From Actinomycetota bacterium (GTDB lineage: Bacteria > Actinomycetota > Actinomycetes > Streptosporangiales > Streptosporangiaceae): a DNA stretch of 24,120 bases. Both the position numbers and the translations under genes were made by a program. The stretch spans positions 1 to 24,120 of the forward strand of contig PMST01000636.1 of NCBI GenBank assembly GCA_003168295.1. Direction: 5' to 3'. Below the pieces are notes generated by a model, which was not told the origin of the DNA, searched no databases, and saw nothing but the letters and a program-made list of their open reading frames with translations. Of this stretch, positions 21,642 through 24,120 are shown piece after piece (positions within the stretch are counted from its first letter, which is position 1; the number at the start of each line of letters is the position of its first letter).

Positions 21642-22150
21642 ACGATCTCCCACTCGTAGGAGAACTTGACCACCTTGAGGATGATCGACGTCTCCAGATT
21701 CGTGATCCCCGGCAGGCTGCCGAGCTTGTCGGTGACGAACTCGAGCAGATGCTCCTGGTCGGTGAAGAATGCCTCGACCATGAGGTCGTAACGCCCGGCC
21801 GACATCCCGATGTACCGGACCTCGGTGTAGCTGCGGATGGCGTCGGCGACCCCGTGAATCGCGGTCAGCTCGACGGAGATGCCGATGATGGCCGACAGGT
21901 TCATGCCCGCGGCCTCAGGAGTCGGCACGGCCACGATGCTGATCAGCCGTTCATCGAGCAGGTGAGCGATCCGCTTGCGCACGGTCGTCTCGGTGATCTC
22001 AAGCACCCGGGCGATCTCTGTGTTGCTCAGCCGTCCGTCGACCTGGAGCATCTTGATGATCTTGCGGTCCAGCTCGTCGACCTGCCGGGCTCTGACGCGG
22101 GGAACCGGAGCGTGCCCATCGGCTTGCTGACCGCTTTTCGAAGCCACGCG
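21638..22150 (-). CDS. Lrp/AsnC-family transcriptional regulator (second paralogue)
   Basis: A 170-aa protein with the same layout as the regulator at 14878-15345. The helix-turn-helix contains V-D-E-L-D-R-K-I-I-K-M-L-Q-V-D-G-R and I-T-E-T-T-V-R-K-R-I, and the RAM domain contains R-Y-I-G-M-S-A-G-R-Y-D-L. The end reads V-V-K-F-S-Y-E-W-E-I-V. It carries an extra N-terminal tail of about 25 residues (S-K-S-G-Q-Q ...). I chose GTG 22150 because AGGAG lies six bases upstream; GTG 22165 is the longer alternative without a ribosome site. It converges on the DUF1116 gene, the two stop codons lying in one CTAG (21638-21641). Being a close paralogue of the other flanking regulator, it may sense the same or a downstream metabolite of the operon. 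Confidence 0.93.
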   Translation of the reverse strand, partial: RVASKSGQQADGHAPVPRVRARQVDELDRKIIKMLQVDGRLSNTEIARVLEITETTVRKRIAHLLDERLISIVAVPTPEAAGMNLSAIIGISVELTAIHGVADAIRSYTEVRYIGMSAGRYDLMVEAFFTDQEHLLEFVTDKLGSLPGITNLETSIILKVVKFSYEWEIV

Positions 22151-22234
22151 GACTCCTATCACCACCGGCTCAGCCGTGGATGGACCTGCTCGTTGACACC
22201 GGCGCGTCTCGTCGTCTGCCGACAGCGGTCACCA

Positions 22235-23758
22235 TCATAAGGCCGGGCCGGATGCCCGGCTCACCTGGAGGCTGGGCAGGCTGTCAGGAACCCCGTCGCT
22301 TATCAGCCGGCGGACCAGGGTCGTGTCGAGCCCTTCGGCCACCAGGTCGCCCAGCGCGTCGAGCCAGTCGTCGCGCACCTGCGCGTAGCACACCTCGCCC
22401 GGGGCCCACCGGCGTCCGGCCTGGCCGGCGACCTGGGTCAGGAAAGCCCGCCGGAAAGCGTCGTTCTCGAATATCCCGTGCCAGGACGTGCCGCTCACCG
22501 GTCCGGCCACGCATCCCTCGGCCGATCCGTCCTCGGCGATGATCAGCGGCTCGCCATCGTCCGGGTGGACCTGGCCGTGCCGGATCTCGTAGCCGTGCAC
22601 GGGCATCCCGCGCACGCTGCCGCGGGACTGGCGTAGCGTCTTGGCCCGGGTGAACTGCGTCGTAACCGGCAGCAGGCCAAGTCCCGGTACCTCGGCGATG
22701 GCATTTTCCACCCCGTCGGCGATGCGGCTACCCAGCATCTGATAGCCCCCGCAGATGCCGATGACGGGCCGCCCCTGCGCGGCGTGCCGGCCGACCTCCT
22801 CTGCTAGCCCGCGGTCGCGCAGCCACTGCAGGTCATGCACCGTGGCGCGGGTGCCGGGCAGGATGACGAGATCGGCGTCGCCGAGGTCATCCGGCCGCGT
22901 CGCCAGGCGTACCAGCACGCCCGGCTCGCAGGCAAGCGGATCGACGTCGGTGTAGTTCGACAGCCGGGGGAACCCGATCACGGCGACCCGCAGCGCCTGG
23001 CCCGCGGCGTCACGCATGGCCCACGGCTGGCTCTGCTCCAGCCGCATGCTGTCCTCCCCATCCGGCCAGGCGCCGGACAGCCAGGACAGGACTCCGGCGC
23101 ATGGCCGGCCGGTGAGCTCTGACAGCCAGTCCAGGCCGGGCTGCAAGATGCTGCGGTCGCCGCGGAACTTGTTGATCACGTAACCGGCGATGTGCCGCTG
23201 GTCGGCGGGATCGAGCAGGGCCAGGGTGCCGAGCAGCGACGCGAACACGCCGCCCCGGTCGATGTCGCCGACGAGCAGGACGGGAAGATCCGCGGCCCGG
23301 GCCAGGCCCATGTTGGTGATGTCCCCGGCGCGCAGGTTGATCTCGGCCGGGCTGCCCGCACCCTCGCAGATGACGACGTCGTAGCTGGCCCGCAAGGTGG
23401 CCAGGCTGTCCAGGACGACGTCGAGCAGTTCCAGCTTGAGCTGGGCGTAGGTGCGCGCGTCCGCGTCGCGCCAGGGCTGGCCGAGCACGATCACGTGAGA
23501 CCGCTGATCGCTGCCGGGCTTCAGCAGGACCGGATTCATCAGGTGAGTCGGGGCCACCCGGGCCGCTGCCGCCTGCATGGCCTGAGCCCGGCCGATCTCC
23601 GCGCCCTCGGCCGTGACCATGCTGTTGAGCGCCATGTTCTGGGCCTTGAACGGTGCGACCCGGACGCCCTCACGCACCAGCCACCGGCACAATCCAGCGG
23701 TGATCGCCGTCTTGCCCACATCACTGTGCGTGCCGGCGACCAGCAATGCTCCGCTCAC
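22235..23758 (-). CDS. cobQ: Cobyric acid synthase CobQ
   Basis: A 507-aa glutamine-dependent amidotransferase that amidates four carboxylates (b, d, e, g) of adenosylcobyrinic acid a,c-diamide in vitamin B12 synthesis. The N-terminal dethiobiotin-synthetase-like half begins L-L-V-A-G-T-H-S-D-V-G-K-T (ATP loop) and includes A-P-F-K-A-Q-N-M-A-L-N-S. The C-terminal class I-type glutaminase half carries G-I-C-G-G-Y-Q-M-L-G with the catalytic Cys and S-W-H-G-I-F-E-N with the catalytic His. The length is normal. GTG 23758 has AGGGG eight bases upstream; the TTG at 23764 is too close to it. A 7-bp hairpin (22242-22260) lies at the end of the coding region. No other cobalamin gene is adjacent, so it stands apart from any cob cluster in this window. 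Confidence 0.96.
   Translation of the reverse strand: MSGALLVAGTHSDVGKTAITAGLCRWLVREGVRVAPFKAQNMALNSMVTAEGAEIGRAQAMQAAAARVAPTHLMNPVLLKPGSDQRSHVIVLGQPWRDADARTYAQLKLELLDVVLDSLATLRASYDVVICEGAGSPAEINLRAGDITNMGLARAADLPVLLVGDIDRGGVFASLLGTLALLDPADQRHIAGYVINKFRGDRSILQPGLDWLSELTGRPCAGVLSWLSGAWPDGEDSMRLEQSQPWAMRDAAGQALRVAVIGFPRLSNYTDVDPLACEPGVLVRLATRPDDLGDADLVILPGTRATVHDLQWLRDRGLAEEVGRHAAQGRPVIGICGGYQMLGSRIADGVENAIAEVPGLGLLPVTTQFTRAKTLRQSRGSVRGMPVHGYEIRHGQVHPDDGEPLIIAEDGSAEGCVAGPVSGTSWHGIFENDAFRRAFLTQVAGQAGRRWAPGEVCYAQVRDDWLDALGDLVAEGLDTTLVRRLISDGVPDSLPSLQVSRASGPAL
22242..22260 (-). terminator. Hairpin at the 3' end of cobQ
   Basis: GCCGGGC (22242-22248) and GCCCGGC (22254-22260) form a perfect 7-bp stem with a 5-nt loop. 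It overlaps the last codons of cobQ, ending a few bases before the TGA (22235-22237), and has no T run. It may assist termination before the regulator gene downstream or protect the mRNA end. Confidence 0.35.
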
Positions 23759-23794
23759 ACCCAACCCCTACCAGGAGCCCTCGGCGTGATCAAA

Positions 23795-24120
23795 TCACTG
23801 CGAAACCCGGCCACCCCGCGCCGTCGTCCAGGGACGGAGTTTCTCGGGGTTGCGTACGACCCAGATGCGCTTTATCCGGTTGCCCGCGATTCCGAACGCG
23901 AACACCGTCACGATGCGGCCGTCTTGCTGAGCCACCAGCCCGGGCTGGCCGTTGACCGTCCGCTCCAGGAACGTCATGTTGCCGGGCGCCCGGTTGGCGA
24001 TCTCGACCCAGGCGCGTGCGACCTGATCCCCGCCTTCGATCGGGCGCAGGAAGGCAATAGCGAGGCCGCCGCCGTCGGCGATCGCCATGGCGCCGGGATC
24101 GAGCAGGCCGATCAGGGCGT
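23795..24120 (-). CDS. ECF41/SigJ-like sigma factor, C-terminal SnoaL-like domain (5' part outside)
   Basis: The frame is open to the right edge; 107 C-terminal residues are visible. They begin A-L-I-G-L-L-D-P-G-A and continue with A-D-G-G-G, V-N-G-Q-P-G-L-V-A-Q-Q-D-G-R, and end with I-K-R-I-W-V-V-R-N-P-E-K-L-R. This is the pattern of the SnoaL/NTF2-like extension found behind the sigma-2/sigma-4 regions of ECF41-type sigma factors such as SigJ. The tail in these proteins modulates sigma activity, and the gene is often beside a carboxymuconolactone decarboxylase or oxidoreductase gene, which would lie outside this window. The DNA-binding parts are not visible, so a stand-alone SnoaL-like protein cannot be fully excluded. 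It ends 36 bp before cobQ on the same strand. An ATG at 24088 is internal and not the start. Confidence 0.8.
   Translation of the reverse strand, partial: ALIGLLDPGAMAIADGGGLAIAFLRPIEGGDQVARAWVEIANRAPGNMTFLERTVNGQPGLVAQQDGRIVTVFAFGIAGNRIKRIWVVRNPEKLRPWTTARGGRVSQ

Noticed and set aside
22135..22143. TTCGAA core in the N-terminal codons of the second Lrp-type gene as an operator copy
   Set aside because: It is a single short match within coding sequence without a partner arm, so chance is the simpler explanation.

Overview
This 24.1 kb window is chromosomal DNA of very high GC content from an actinobacterium (Actinomycetota). The evidence is the heavy GC bias at third codon positions, frequent GTG/TTG starts with GGAGG-type ribosome sites, many 4-bp GTGA/TTGA gene overlaps, an FHA-domain protein, an ECF41-type sigma factor tail, and HxlR, Lrp and NarL/LuxR-type regulators. 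The genus cannot be fixed from sequence alone. No rRNA, tRNA, CRISPR array, transposase, integrase or other sign of a mobile element was seen.

Left part (1-6244): the 3' end of a DHA2/EmrB-type multidrug efflux gene overlaps a MarR regulator. Converging on this pair are minus-strand genes for a zinc deaminase of the cytidine/dCMP superfamily, an FHA-domain protein, a two-TM double-RCK (TrkA-N) ion-channel-like protein, and a membrane GAF-GGDEF diguanylate cyclase. The junction between the last two carries degenerate tandem repeats. An unusually AT-rich gap of about 316 bp follows.

Triose module (6245-11519, minus strand): the order of transcription is GAF-histidine kinase-receiver-LuxR in one polypeptide, then a class II aldolase, a fusion of a CbbY-like HAD phosphatase with the ATP-binding dihydroxyacetone kinase subunit DhaL, and DhaK. 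Aldolase and fusion overlap by 4 bp, and DhaK follows after 22 bp. The set suggests an aldolase/phosphatase/kinase route that passes through dihydroxyacetone (phosphate). No DhaM, transporter or dehydrogenase is present.

Middle (11650-14866): a THIHH-motif membrane protein is translationally coupled to a metallo-beta-lactamase-fold hydrolase. Facing them are a 59-aa conserved small protein and an SDR oxidoreductase, which is divergent from an HxlR regulator. Two direct repeats lie in that divergent promoter region.

Right part (14878-22150), the most interesting region: a plus-strand operon encodes an APC permease, a nucleotidyltransferase-fold protein, a calcineurin-like metallophosphoesterase, a type III glutamine-synthetase-like ligase and a DUF1116 (AllG/YlbE-like) protein. 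It is bracketed by two paralogous Lrp/AsnC regulators, both on the minus strand. The first regulator and the permease diverge from a promoter region whose two predicted -35 boxes lie in one palindrome, with a 10-bp inverted TTCGAA-containing repeat beside it. I read this as a nitrogen-compound uptake and conversion operon (amine, amide, ureide or amino acid). The gene set does not match any pathway I can name.

The window ends with cobyric acid synthase CobQ and the C-terminal part of a SigJ/ECF41-like sigma factor, both on the minus strand.
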